Virus record (IMG/VR): IMGVR_UViG_3300008259_002068
Span: 1 to 22,103 of that record
Source: a virus
Length of the DNA stretch: 22,103 nucleotides
Direction: 5' to 3' (one strand)
The first letter of the stretch is position 1. Each line of letters opens with the position of its first letter. Below are positions 1 to 7,548 of this stretch, piece by piece. Position numbers and translations under genes: made by a program. The notes below the pieces were generated by a model that did no database searches, was not told the DNA's origin, and was given only the letters and a program-made list of their open reading frames with translations.

Positions 1-1891
1 TACCAGTTGGAGAAAATCCCCAACTTTTATAGCCATTTGATAATCCCCCAACCGGCACAGGTCCAGGTCCAGTACTTAGAGCCCACCCGATGAGATCATT
101 GCTGGTGTATTTGGCATCACCATCTATGAATACAAACCAAGTGCCGCCTAGATTTTCCACAGTAACACTACTGTTGTCATTACCTGTATAAAGTGTATCG
201 TTAGTTTTGTTATAGGTTTGATTTACTGGACCATTACCAGCACCACTTAGAGTTAGTATAGCAGTTTGATCAATAGCATCAAGACTGATACCTTCACCGC
301 TGGCAATGTGGAATCCCATGCCCACACGGATTGTTGTGTTGTTGCGGTCAAATACTATGCCACCATCTTGCGGTAAATCTAAATCGCCGTCAAATCCAAA
401 TCTCCAAACATTATTAGAAGCTCCCGTGTTTGTGCTAATCTCTATGCCGTCAGTATCCTCTTGACCGTCATTCCGATTAAGTGTTATTTCTAAAAGGCTA
501 CCAGCTTGAATAACAATATCATCTGCTGCGATAAGATCGATATCTCTACCTGAGCGTATATCAATGTCATCATTGTCAGTGGCTATACCAAAGCGATCTT
601 CTTCTACATCTAACCCAACGGTGTTGTTATAGTCGTAGGATATGGTAATGTCTGTAAGGACACCTACCACTGCTGTAGGATCTTCATCTATGGTTATTTC
701 GTAGGTCAATGGATCGTAGTTGGTTTCTGATACTGAAGTTATATTAGCCACTACTGCTTGATCTTCGGGATTGAGATTGATATGAACATTGCTGTAGTCA
801 TAGATGAAATCAGTGCCTCCAAAATTTAATTTAATTTGTAGTCGCTCTAACAACTGTCTAAAATATAAGCCTACGTTGGGACTAAATGTCACTGTTACTA
901 TGTGTGGCGGACCCGCAGTGGCAGTAATAGTCCAATCCCCACCATCACCAAAGTTTCTATTAAATGACTTCTTTGCTATGAGAAGAGTAGATTGATTTAG
1001 TCTGTTTAATCTTACACCAGCATCGTCTGAGCCTATTTGTAACAGATTAGGATCTTCAGCATCAATTTGCTGTCCATTTGGCAGAGTTAAAGTACCAGTG
1101 TTACCGTAATTCCATGTGTAACTACTACTATCGTCATTGTTGATGGTGATATTGATGTCGTCGTTGCTGGTTAGGCCGTTCGCTGAACCACCGCCTAATA
1201 CACTTGCTCCAGTGCTGTCTAAAATATCTCCACCTAGTGGTAGTTGTAGTTTACCGTCGTCACGGAATTCAAAAATTTCTTCGCCTTCTCCAGTGTTAGT
1301 AACAACTTGAACACCACCGCGACCAAACACCTGTACAATACTGCTGGCGTCACCTTTGTTGTAAATCTGTAAAGCAGCACCGCTTTCTTGTTGTGCTACA
1401 CTAGGGATACTGATATAGGCATTACTTTCACCGCCTGGATCGAGATAAAGATTATGGTTGCCCCAACTATTGCTGTCTGCTCCTTGTGTTCCTAACGTGC
1501 TACTTTCAATCTTCAAATTACCTAAATTAGCAGCACCACCTATTTCGCTGCTGGCATCACTATCTTCTGGATCTTCTGCTTCGTTTTCTTCACCAGGATT
1601 AATAACTTTTGTAGCAACAAACTTACCGCCAACGTTGGTAAGTTTAATATCATCTAAGTAGATACTGCCGCCGGCAGTATAAACGTGACGCCATTGTCTT
1701 GTAGGAGATCCTAGATCGTAGGAGTTATCTACGCTAGGAATAATGCTTTCTGTAATGTTTGATAGATCAAGACCGCCTGTAGAATTGTAAAGTTCTGTAA
1801 AGTTTTCGTTTATTTTTGTAAAAGCCGTACGTAGCGGATCGCCGTCACCTTTGTTAACTGAAGTACCTATGTTGATTGTTTGTTTTGTCAT
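1..1891 (-). CDS. Tail-fibre-like structural protein, C-terminus off the left edge
   Basis: Reading the minus strand from the ATG at 1891, the frame stays open for 630 codons to the window edge, so the 3' end is missing. The protein starts MTKQTINIGTSVNKGDGDPL and continues RTAFTKINENFTELYN, a start commonly seen in tail-fibre or baseplate-associated proteins of marine myoviruses. A DLGSPTRQWRHVYT segment follows around residue 70, also typical of these repetitive fibre proteins. The rest is rich in Gly, Asn, Asp, Ser and Thr, with beta-repeat-like stretches such as DDIDIRSGRDIDLIAADDIV and no membrane segment or signal peptide. The ATG overlaps the stop of the upstream 74-residue gene (TAATG), so translation is probably coupled and expression late. 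Family assignment is by recognition of the N-terminus; the exact part of the virion is not determined. Confidence 0.8.
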   Translation of the reverse strand, partial: MTKQTINIGTSVNKGDGDPLRTAFTKINENFTELYNSTGGLDLSNITESIIPSVDNSYDLGSPTRQWRHVYTAGGSIYLDDIKLTNVGGKFVATKVINPGEENEAEDPEDSDASSEIGGAANLGNLKIESSTLGTQGADSNSWGNHNLYLDPGGESNAYISIPSVAQQESGAALQIYNKGDASSIVQVFGRGGVQVVTNTGEGEEIFEFRDDGKLQLPLGGDILDSTGASVLGGGSANGLTSNDDINITINNDDSSSYTWNYGNTGTLTLPNGQQIDAEDPNLLQIGSDDAGVRLNRLNQSTLLIAKKSFNRNFGDGGDWTITATAGPPHIVTVTFSPNVGLYFRQLLERLQIKLNFGGTDFIYDYSNVHINLNPEDQAVVANITSVSETNYDPLTYEITIDEDPTAVVGVLTDITISYDYNNTVGLDVEEDRFGIATDNDDIDIRSGRDIDLIAADDIVIQAGSLLEITLNRNDGQEDTDGIEISTNTGASNNVWRFGFDGDLDLPQDGGIVFDRNNTTIRVGMGFHIASGEGISLDAIDQTAILTLSGAGNGPVNQTYNKTNDTLYTGNDNSSVTVENLGGTWFVFIDGDAKYTSNDLIGWALSTGPGPVPVGGLSNGYKSWGFSPTG

Positions 1892-2115
1892 TATAGTCCG
1901 CCCAATGTTCTAATTCTATCTAGCTCGTCAGTGCTACCCTGCTGCTTCATGAATTCAATGATATTATTATAATCGGCCATTGTAACTACATGATCTCTAC
2001 TAAGTTCAGCAACTTTTTCAGCAACATCATGTAAATCAGTGTCCTGTTTGATTTCTTCACGTGCTAATTCCAGCAATCGAAGAAAGGTAGGGACGTCAAC
2101 TTTGATTATATCCAT
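1891..2115 (-). CDS. Small conserved phage protein (74 aa)
   Basis: This 74-residue protein begins MDIIKVDVPTFLRLLELARE and is acidic and helical, with no signal peptide or membrane segment. It resembles a small protein often found beside structural genes in T4-like marine phages, but I know of no function. Its TAA stop overlaps the ATG of the tail-fibre-like gene (TAATG), a typical coupling arrangement. A late-promoter-like box (GATAAATAC on the minus strand, 2148-2156) lies 33 bases before the start, so the two genes probably form one late transcript. The start at 2115 has only a weak upstream AAGG as ribosome site. Confidence 0.75.
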   Translation of the reverse strand: MDIIKVDVPTFLRLLELAREEIKQDTDLHDVAEKVAELSRDHVVTMADYNNIIEFMKQQGSTDELDRIRTLGGL

Positions 2116-2147
2116 TTTTTTAAACCTTAAATATAGAGTAATACACA

Positions 2148-2156
2148 GTATTTATC
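2148..2156 (-). promoter_or_regulatory. T4-late-like promoter box
   Basis: The minus strand reads GATAAATAC, which matches the T4 late promoter core TATAAATA at 7 of 8 positions. It lies upstream of the 74-residue gene and the tail-fibre-like gene, where a late promoter would be expected. The same ATAAATAC occurs before the structural-type gene at 11530. No sigma-70 -35 element accompanies it. Confidence 0.5.
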
Positions 2157-2164
2157 GGACAACT

Positions 2165-3361
2165 ATGATTAACAAAGAACCATTTCAACGATTAATAGAC
2201 CAGTTAAAAGCCGAGGGAAAATATAGGGTTTTTAATGATATCCTGCGGGAAGCCGGGGATTATCCCTATGCTATATGGTATGGGCCATATAACATCAAGA
2301 AGATAGTTAATTGGTGTTCAAACGATTATCTAGGCATGGGACAGCACAAAGTTGTCCTAGACGCTATGCGTACAGCATTAGATCAAACAGGAGCAGGCTC
2401 AGGGGGTACCAGAAACATAGCAGGTACCAGTCATTACCATGTTGCTCTAGAACACGAACTAGCCACCCTACATGATAAGTCAGGAGCCCTATTATTCAGC
2501 TCTGCCTATGTAGCCAATGAATGGACTTTGATAGCTTTGGCTAAAATAATTCCAAACATAGAATTTGTATCAGATTCTAAGAACCATGCTAGTCTTATAG
2601 AGGGTATGCGTCATAGTCGTGCTCCTAAACATGTTTTTAAACACAACGATCTCAGCGACCTTAGATCAAAACTAGAAGATGTAACATCTAGAAAATCAGT
2701 ACCCTGTGTGGTATTAGAATCAGTTTACTCAATGGATGGCGACATTTCAAAGTTAGAGGAAATTGTTAAATTGTCTAGGTTGTATGCTTCCATAGTTTAC
2801 GTAGATGAAGTACATGCTGTTGGTCTCTACGGCGAGCATGGTGCTGGCATTATTGAACGATTAGGATTAGAAAAAGACGTTGATATAGTCAACGGTACGC
2901 TAGGAAAAGCCTATGGAGTTCAAGGCGGTTACATAGCTGCTGATAAAATAATAATAGATGCTGTCAGATCTATTGCCAGCGGATTTATCTTTACCACTTC
3001 AATGTCGCCTGTAACCTGTGCTGGTGCGTTGGCTGCTGTCAAATATCTAAAACAACACAATGAGCTTAGAATTCAACATCAGGAACGTGCGGCTAGATTA
3101 AAACAGATGTTGAGAGATAACAGTCTTCCTGTTATGGACAGTGAAACACACATTGTTCCTGTACTAGTTGGTGATGCGTTTCGCTGTAAGAAGATATCCG
3201 ATGTGCTGTTAAACGAATATAATATCTATGTTCAAGCTATTAACTATCCTACAGTGCCAGTAGGCACAGAAAGATTAAGATTTGCTCCTACACCTTATCA
3301 TACAGACGCTATGATGAGCGATCTAGTTGATAAACTAACTGTGTGTTTTAATACCCTTTGA
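2165..3361 (+). CDS. hemA: 5-aminolevulinate synthase (ALAS), phage-borne metabolic gene
   Basis: The protein (398 aa, close to the roughly 400 usual for bacterial ALAS) condenses glycine and succinyl-CoA to 5-aminolevulinate, the first step of C4-pathway tetrapyrrole synthesis. It is a PLP enzyme of the alpha-oxoamine synthase family. Visible motifs are NWCSNDYLGMGQH (49-61), the glycine-rich GAGSGGTRNIAGT (76-88), YVDEVHAVGLYG (212-223) with Asp214 and His217 for PLP binding, and GTLGKAYG (244-251) with the Schiff-base lysine Lys248. The opening YRVFNDILREAGDYPYA is specific to ALAS rather than KBL or BioF. I chose the ATG at 2165; an in-frame start at 2039 would run antisense through the upstream gene. 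The ribosome site is weak. The gene sits alone on the plus strand between minus-strand genes, and its last 14 bases overlap the 3' end of the gene at 3348. All catalytic residues checked are intact, so it is probably functional. Confidence 0.93.
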   Translation: MINKEPFQRLIDQLKAEGKYRVFNDILREAGDYPYAIWYGPYNIKKIVNWCSNDYLGMGQHKVVLDAMRTALDQTGAGSGGTRNIAGTSHYHVALEHELATLHDKSGALLFSSAYVANEWTLIALAKIIPNIEFVSDSKNHASLIEGMRHSRAPKHVFKHNDLSDLRSKLEDVTSRKSVPCVVLESVYSMDGDISKLEEIVKLSRLYASIVYVDEVHAVGLYGEHGAGIIERLGLEKDVDIVNGTLGKAYGVQGGYIAADKIIIDAVRSIASGFIFTTSMSPVTCAGALAAVKYLKQHNELRIQHQERAARLKQMLRDNSLPVMDSETHIVPVLVGDAFRCKKISDVLLNEYNIYVQAINYPTVPVGTERLRFAPTPYHTDAMMSDLVDKLTVCFNTL

Positions 3362-3983
3362 CATAACGATCTTTTATCCCCCAGTCCATAGATTTTTCAT
3401 AGCTACGATCAAACTGATCATAGTGGTTGATCTCTGTTAAGACCTTATCAGAATGTTCTACAAATTCTAAATCAAATTGCTCCACAGGAAATGTCTGCTG
3501 TAACCACAAGAGGTAGTGGCTGGGTAGGGGATGTAGATCTAGTACAGGGCGGCTGATAGGAATACCAAACATGGCAGCATCCTTAATCATCATAGACTTT
3601 CCTTTATACCCTAATTCGTCAACAAATAGTTGGATCGGTTCTCCAGTCCACTCTGGGTAATCTAGCACAGGTTGGTAGAAATCTAGCTCTGGGTGGAGAC
3701 TTAGATCTACTCCCATATCTGTCCTAGATACCATATAAAATTTACAAGGCAGACTTTTCAGTAATGTCCTTGTGAGATGTATAGTATTAAGGCTTTCATA
3801 GATATAACTGCCTTCGTGCCATGTGTCTCTGATATATTCAATTTCGGTAGACTTAACATGTAGACTTCCGCCCAAACGCCAACTGCTTTCCGGAAATAGA
3901 TCTTTGATATGTTGATCAAATCTGTGATAGTCAGTCCACTGTATTATAATAGTATCCTGATCCGTTATCTGGTTCCTAAGCAC
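3348..3983 (-). CDS. Conserved phage protein with DLHPLPSH motif, possibly SGNH-like
   Basis: This 211-residue protein has no signal peptide or membrane helix. An N-terminal beta-strand ([13 protein letters not shown], 11-23) and a C-terminal [15 protein letters not shown] (147-161) recall marine phage and algal-virus proteins with an SGNH-hydrolase-like outline, in which a late Asp...His-Pro motif carries the catalytic base. The spacing here, Asp149-x-His151, is one residue shorter than the classic DxxH, and I could not place a convincing nucleophilic serine, so catalysis is unproven. The start is a GTG at 3983 that overlaps the end of clpP by eight bases; no ATG lies nearby. Translation is probably coupled to clpP. 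The 3' end overlaps the 3' end of the ALAS gene. Confidence 0.7.
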   Translation of the reverse strand: MLRNQITDQDTIIIQWTDYHRFDQHIKDLFPESSWRLGGSLHVKSTEIEYIRDTWHEGSYIYESLNTIHLTRTLLKSLPCKFYMVSRTDMGVDLSLHPELDFYQPVLDYPEWTGEPIQLFVDELGYKGKSMMIKDAAMFGIPISRPVLDLHPLPSHYLLWLQQTFPVEQFDLEFVEHSDKVLTEINHYDQFDRSYEKSMDWGIKDRYVKGY

Positions 3984-4572
3984 ACATACGTTGTGTGATG
4001 ATCTGATCGATTAAGCCGTAGTCTAGAGCTTCCTGTGCTGACATAAACTTGTCGCGTTCCATATCTGAAGTCATTTGATCAAACGTTTTGCCTTTGCTGT
4101 TATGTTTGACATAGATCTCAGTAAGATTCTTTTTCATCTTAAGGATTTCTTCTGCTTGGATCTGAATGTCTGTGGCCTGTCCACGAGCACCGCCACTAGG
4201 CTGATGGATCATGTGTCGAGCATTGGGCAACATATATCGTTTGCCGTCAGCACCGGCAGTGGCCAATAAGCTGCCCATACTACAGGCTTGACCCATAACA
4301 AATGTAGCCACATCACATTTAATAAACTGCATGGTGTCGTAGATGCTCATCCCAGCGGTTACTACCCCGCCTGGGCTGTTGATAAACAAACTAATCTGTT
4401 TGTCTGGGTTTTCACTTTCTAAGAACAGCAACTGAGCTACAACTAAGTTTGCCATGTGATCTTCAATTGGGCCGTTCAACATAATAATACGTTCTCTTAG
4501 CAATCGACTGTAGATATCATACGCTCGTTCGCCCTTGCTGGACGACTCAATTACCATTGGTACTAGGGTCAT
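3976..4572 (-). CDS. clpP: ClpP-type serine protease
   Basis: This 198-residue protein is a full ClpP peptidase core. The catalytic triad is visible: Ser98 in [14 protein letters not shown], His123 in [15 protein letters not shown], and Asp174 in MERDKFMS. The oxyanion and strand region [15 protein letters not shown] (61-75) is also present. It lacks the N-terminal propeptide of E. coli ClpP. ClpP forms barrel-shaped tetradecamers that degrade proteins delivered by Clp ATPases. In phages, ClpP-like proteases serve in head maturation or may redirect the host Clp machinery. This one looks like the cellular form and no Clp ATPase is visible nearby, so it may work with host ClpX or ClpA. It is first in a two-gene minus-strand operon behind a sigma-70 promoter. 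An AAAGGA ribosome site precedes the ATG. Confidence 0.95.
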   Translation of the reverse strand: MTLVPMVIESSSKGERAYDIYSRLLRERIIMLNGPIEDHMANLVVAQLLFLESENPDKQISLFINSPGGVVTAGMSIYDTMQFIKCDVATFVMGQACSMGSLLATAGADGKRYMLPNARHMIHQPSGGARGQATDIQIQAEEILKMKKNLTEIYVKHNSKGKTFDQMTSDMERDKFMSAQEALDYGLIDQIITQRMCA

Positions 4573-4601
4573 TTTGATTCCTTTTGTTGTTGATTTAATA
4601 C

Positions 4602-4630
4602 ACTATACACTATTTTTTTCATTGACGCAA
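4602..4630 (-). promoter_or_regulatory. Sigma-70 promoter for clpP
   Basis: On the minus strand, TTGCGT (4630-4625) and TATAGT (4607-4602) are separated by 17 bp, with the clpP start 30 bases downstream. Its -35 element overlaps the -35 of the divergent promoter for the HNH gene: the shared sequence TTGACGCAA reads TTGCGTCAA on the other strand. Confidence 0.65.
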
Positions 4631-4650
4631 GTCTTAATTGATAGTATTAT
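4622..4650 (+). promoter_or_regulatory. Sigma-70 promoter for the HNH gene
   Basis: TTGACG (4622-4627), a 17-bp spacer and TATTAT (4645-4650) lie 36 bases before the HNH ATG. Its -35 overlaps that of the divergent clpP promoter, so the two may compete for polymerase. A late-like TTAAATAC (4658-4665) follows and could be a second start signal. Confidence 0.65.
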
Positions 4651-4686
4651 TGACTAGTTAAATACTATTTTATAGAAGTAACCATC

Positions 4687-5196
4687 ATGAGCACTTTACT
4701 TTTGAACGCAGATATGCAGCCTGTTAGCCTACTACCTCTTTCCACGGTAGATTGGCAGGAAGCCATACGCTACCTCGTTCTAGACAAGGTAGAAGTATTG
4801 GCATGGCACGACGATTGGATTGTTAGATCCTCACGTTGGGAAACTCGTGTGCCCGCAGTGATCATGCTTAAAGTATATCAAAAGCCCAAAAGCACCATGC
4901 GTCTCAGCAAACGTAATATTTTCTTGCGTGACGAATATAGATGCCAATACTGTGGATGTGAAGTCACAGAAGCCAATGCTACTTTGGACCACGTACATCC
5001 TGTAAGCCTAGGTGGTAAGACCACTTGGGAGAACTCTACTACGGCTTGTAAGTCTTGTAACTATCGCAAAGCAGCTCATACCAAAATGAAACCAAAACGT
5101 GTGCCTCACAAGCCACATTTTTGGGAATTGGTAGACAAGCGTAAACGTCGTGGATATCATCTACAGCACCCAAGCTGGGCTGACTTCTTGGCTTGA
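4687..5196 (+). CDS. HNH endonuclease family protein
   Basis: This 169-residue protein has a C-terminal HNH domain. CQYCG (86-90) and CKSC (121-124) form a likely structural zinc site. TLDHVHPVSLGG (99-110) holds the HNH Asp-His pair (Asp101, His102), and WEN (114-116) and N125 supply the asparagines. The N-terminal 70 residues (MSTLLLNADMQPVSLLPLST...) match a widespread bacterial and phage family of standalone HNH proteins. They probably nick or cut DNA; roles proposed for phage members include genome packaging, host DNA breakdown and gene mobility. No intron or intein surrounds it. It has its own promoter and is followed after 31 bases by the next gene, whose promoter overlaps its stop codon. 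Confidence 0.88.
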   Translation: MSTLLLNADMQPVSLLPLSTVDWQEAIRYLVLDKVEVLAWHDDWIVRSSRWETRVPAVIMLKVYQKPKSTMRLSKRNIFLRDEYRCQYCGCEVTEANATLDHVHPVSLGGKTTWENSTTACKSCNYRKAAHTKMKPKRVPHKPHFWELVDKRKRRGYHLQHPSWADFLA

Positions 5197-5221
5197 CTTT
5201 GTAATGGTTGTCTAGTATAAT
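5193..5221 (+). promoter_or_regulatory. Sigma-70 promoter giving a probable leaderless mRNA
   Basis: TTGACT (5193-5198), 17 bp, TATAAT (5216-5221). The ATG of the next gene begins six bases after the -10, so the expected +1 base is the A of the ATG. The -35 overlaps the stop codon of the HNH gene. Confidence 0.8.
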
Positions 5222-5227
5222 TATTAG

Positions 5228-6016
5228 ATGACCATTACCCTTAATCAACAACATCTAACTGCTCGAATCTATCACGGGTTAAAATCTCTCATGACTGAAG
5301 GAGACACACTCAGTCCTAGATATCTAGAACACGCTATCTGTATGAGCTTTGGTATGGATCACGTAGGCGATGGCAATTATTATGCTGACGGAGTGGGCAA
5401 TGATGTTCAAGCCAGTGTTAAAACTCGCATGATGAATCCGCATGTGCTCAAGACCAAAGAAGGCAGAGATTTTATAAGTCATCCTGAAAAGTTTCTAGGT
5501 CCTCAGGTTAATCAAAAACACGATCGTTGGACTGCGGGTGTGGAAATTGTACAACGCAGGCAGGCCTTAGACTTTGATGACATGGCTGCTACTGCTGAAC
5601 AAGTTGGTAGAGCAAGTCTAACAGGATTTCAAAAGAATGTAGATGAAAGCCTTGATCGTTATAAAGTCAATCAAAGTTATGAAATTGTTGCCATACACGG
5701 ATACGGACACGATCTTACTAACTACAAAGTCAGTTTGTTTTGGCAACCTTATCAGCATCTCAACGCCGATAGCATAGAATGGCAACGTGTCGCTTACGGT
5801 GTATGGGGTTTAATAGATGTAGATGGTAAGAAGCATCGTATCATGGAACGGGTGAATGGTAATGCCAAACGTGAAGCCACATGTTTTAAAGAGTTTAAAA
5901 ACCTAAATAAATATCTCTGTTCCGCTAGCATCGTAGTACCTATTCCTAGCCCTTGGCTGTTTAATGAAACTACTCTGTTAGCTGAAATACAAGCAAAGGC
6001 ACCTAATGGCAACTAG
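5228..6016 (+). CDS. Unknown protein paired with a DNA methylase, candidate restriction-type nuclease
   Basis: I do not recognise this 262-residue protein with certainty. It has no membrane segment or signal peptide. Residues 34-66 contain Glu34, then Asp54, Asp59 and VQASVKT (60-66). This resembles the acidic-to-lysine core of PD-(D/E)xK nucleases, where an S-x-K variant (SVK) is known in some type II restriction enzymes. Its last 11 bases overlap the start of a DNA methyltransferase gene, the usual layout of a type II restriction-modification pair. Both facts suggest a nuclease, but the homology is not proven. It could instead be an accessory protein of the methylase. The ATG has no ribosome site and sits where the promoter predicts transcription to begin. 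Confidence 0.5.
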   Translation: MTITLNQQHLTARIYHGLKSLMTEGDTLSPRYLEHAICMSFGMDHVGDGNYYADGVGNDVQASVKTRMMNPHVLKTKEGRDFISHPEKFLGPQVNQKHDRWTAGVEIVQRRQALDFDDMAATAEQVGRASLTGFQKNVDESLDRYKVNQSYEIVAIHGYGHDLTNYKVSLFWQPYQHLNADSIEWQRVAYGVWGLIDVDGKKHRIMERVNGNAKREATCFKEFKNLNKYLCSASIVVPIPSPWLFNETTLLAEIQAKAPNGN

Positions 6017-6956
6017 TAAACCACTCAAACCCGTAAACTATCATTTAGATTCTGTAACCATACAGGACATAGAAACACACAAGAATATCACGACCACAGA
6101 GCTACGCAAAGACCTAGCCAACCTCAACAAGTTTGCCGCAGACACGAATGAAAACAATTTTGCCGGTAATCCATTTTTATATCATTTTCAATTCCAGAAT
6201 CTATTAAAGTGTCGTAGACAAGACGGCAAGACCATCTACGATATTGCCAACGATCCTACCAGCTGGGCCAAATTAATTGAAGATACCAAAGTACGTAATC
6301 GTGGTGGACGTACTGCCGCAGGCAATGTGTTTGAATGTTTTCGTATTAATCTAGGCAGCGTGGTCATGTTCAAAGCAACTACAGCCAAATACCTTTATAA
6401 AAAATACAAGGCCACCAGTGTATTAGATCCCACAGCAGGATGGGGTGGTCGTATGCTAGGTGCGTGGAGCCTGGGCATAGATTATACAGGATGTGATACT
6501 AACATTGAAATGATACCAGCTTATGATCAGATGGTACAGTTCTTAGATGCTGAAACACAGGCCAAGAATAGATTGTTTGACGCAGAGTCGTTTGAACTTA
6601 AGATGATTTGGTCTAGCTGTTTGGACGTAGACTTTAGTCAGCTCAACTACGACTTTGTATTAACAAGCCCTCCTTACATTAATCTAGAACTCTACGAACA
6701 TATGACACCTTGGGAAACGGACAAAGCATTCTACGAACTGTTCTTTATTCCACTTTGGCAGAAATGTGTGGACAATATCCAAAGGGGTGGAAATGTAGCA
6801 TTCAACATATCTCCCAAAATGTATGAAGATGCTGTTAAACATGGCCTGCCCCCTTGTCACGAGCAAGAAGATCTATTACAACAAATGGGCCAAAAGCACG
6901 AAGATCTCAAGAAGGGCAAGAAGAAGCAAGACAAGATCTACGTTTGGCATTGTTGA
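6006..6956 (+). CDS. DNA adenine-N6 or cytosine-N4 methyltransferase
   Basis: This 316-residue protein is an amino-group DNA methyltransferase. Motif I, VLDPTAGWGGRMLG (139-152), binds S-adenosylmethionine; an acidic motif II follows at GCD (162-164). The catalytic motif IV is TSPPYI (220-225), the SPPY form most often seen in N4-cytosine enzymes and some N6-adenine ones. Motif I precedes motif IV. The C-terminus ends in a Lys-rich helix and KIYVWHC. It overlaps the preceding possible nuclease gene by 11 bases, so the two are probably translated together. In a phage it may protect the genome from host restriction or from the partner nuclease. The target sequence cannot be read from the protein. 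Confidence 0.85.
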   Translation: MATSKPLKPVNYHLDSVTIQDIETHKNITTTELRKDLANLNKFAADTNENNFAGNPFLYHFQFQNLLKCRRQDGKTIYDIANDPTSWAKLIEDTKVRNRGGRTAAGNVFECFRINLGSVVMFKATTAKYLYKKYKATSVLDPTAGWGGRMLGAWSLGIDYTGCDTNIEMIPAYDQMVQFLDAETQAKNRLFDAESFELKMIWSSCLDVDFSQLNYDFVLTSPPYINLELYEHMTPWETDKAFYELFFIPLWQKCVDNIQRGGNVAFNISPKMYEDAVKHGLPPCHEQEDLLQQMGQKHEDLKKGKKKQDKIYVWHC

Positions 6957-6981
6957 CAGCTCTTTCAAACGATGCTATAAT
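6953..6981 (+). promoter_or_regulatory. Perfect consensus sigma-70 promoter
   Basis: TTGACA (6953-6958), 17 bp, TATAAT (6976-6981). It overlaps the methylase stop codon and drives the gene at 7000 and probably the following cluster. Confidence 0.85.
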
Positions 6982-6999
6982 ATTAGCATAGTTAGATTT

Positions 7000-7365
7000 A
7001 TGGAGCAGACAGTGCGTTATATTTTAGCATCATGGGATCGAGAAGGGTTTGAATGTCTACAAGACATCACAAGCAAGCACCCTGATAATTTTGAAAAATC
7101 TCAAATTATTGACGCTCTAAAAGGCAACACACCTCAGCGTAATCCGTTGGCTCAACAAATTGAGCACATGAAGCTTCGTGCTCGTTTTAACGCACAACGC
7201 TGTTATGAAATCTATGTGTTTACCACAGAAGATGATATCGAATTCAAAGAAGTAGAAGATTGGATGATCGCTGATCCACAGAGTCTGGTAAATTGGATTC
7301 GTGACAAGCACTATGCCAAAGTCTACTCAGACTATGAACCAAATCGTAAACCTGTTATTGTTTAA
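7000..7365 (+). CDS. Conserved phage protein of unknown function (121 aa)
   Basis: The protein begins MEQTVRYILASWDREGFECL and contains ARFNAQRCYEIYVFTTEDDI near residues 62-81. It is soluble, with no known catalytic motif. I recall similar small proteins (RYI-ASWD start, NPQR-YEIY core) in other phages, without a function. I chose the ATG at 7000 because it is the first after the promoter at 6953-6981; an open frame runs further upstream but lies inside the methylase gene. The leader is only about a dozen bases and has no clear ribosome site. It is followed nine bases later by a small gene with a good ribosome site. Confidence 0.75.
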   Translation: MEQTVRYILASWDREGFECLQDITSKHPDNFEKSQIIDALKGNTPQRNPLAQQIEHMKLRARFNAQRCYEIYVFTTEDDIEFKEVEDWMIADPQSLVNWIRDKHYAKVYSDYEPNRKPVIV

Positions 7366-7373
7366 GGAGAGAT

Positions 7374-7547
7374 ATGGAAACGTTGATACTGTTGTATGCT
7401 CTGTCGTTTGGTAATAAGGCCTATAATGAATTGACAGAACCTAAGCCCGAAGTTATAATTACTAAATTGCCGGTAGCACCAGAACTGTATTACCCGGATA
7501 TACATGAAGACATGTGGGATCCAAATTGGATTAACAAGAAAGGTTAA
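7374..7547 (+). CDS. Small unknown protein (57 aa)
   Basis: An ATG with AAGGAG four bases upstream opens a 57-codon frame ending one base before the ligase ATG. The protein starts METLILLYALSFGNKAYNEL and ends MWDPNWINKKG. The first dozen residues are hydrophobic but too short for a certain membrane helix. A perfect sigma-70 promoter is embedded in its codons 20-29. It is a plausible translated gene because of its ribosome site and tight fit, but no family is recognised. Confidence 0.6.
   Translation: METLILLYALSFGNKAYNELTEPKPEVIITKLPVAPELYYPDIHEDMWDPNWINKKG
7431..7459 (+). promoter_or_regulatory. Perfect consensus sigma-70 promoter inside a small gene, serving the ligase
   Basis: TTGACA (7431-7436), 17 bp, TATAAT (7454-7459). 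It lies inside the 57-residue gene, about 90 bases before the ligase start, so it would give the ligase cluster its own transcript. Confidence 0.75.
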
Positions 7548-7548
7548 A

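Noticed and set aside
2039-2164. N-terminal extension of the ALAS frame from an ATG at 2039
   Set aside because: It would run antisense through the 74-residue gene, and the ALAS homology begins after the ATG at 2165.
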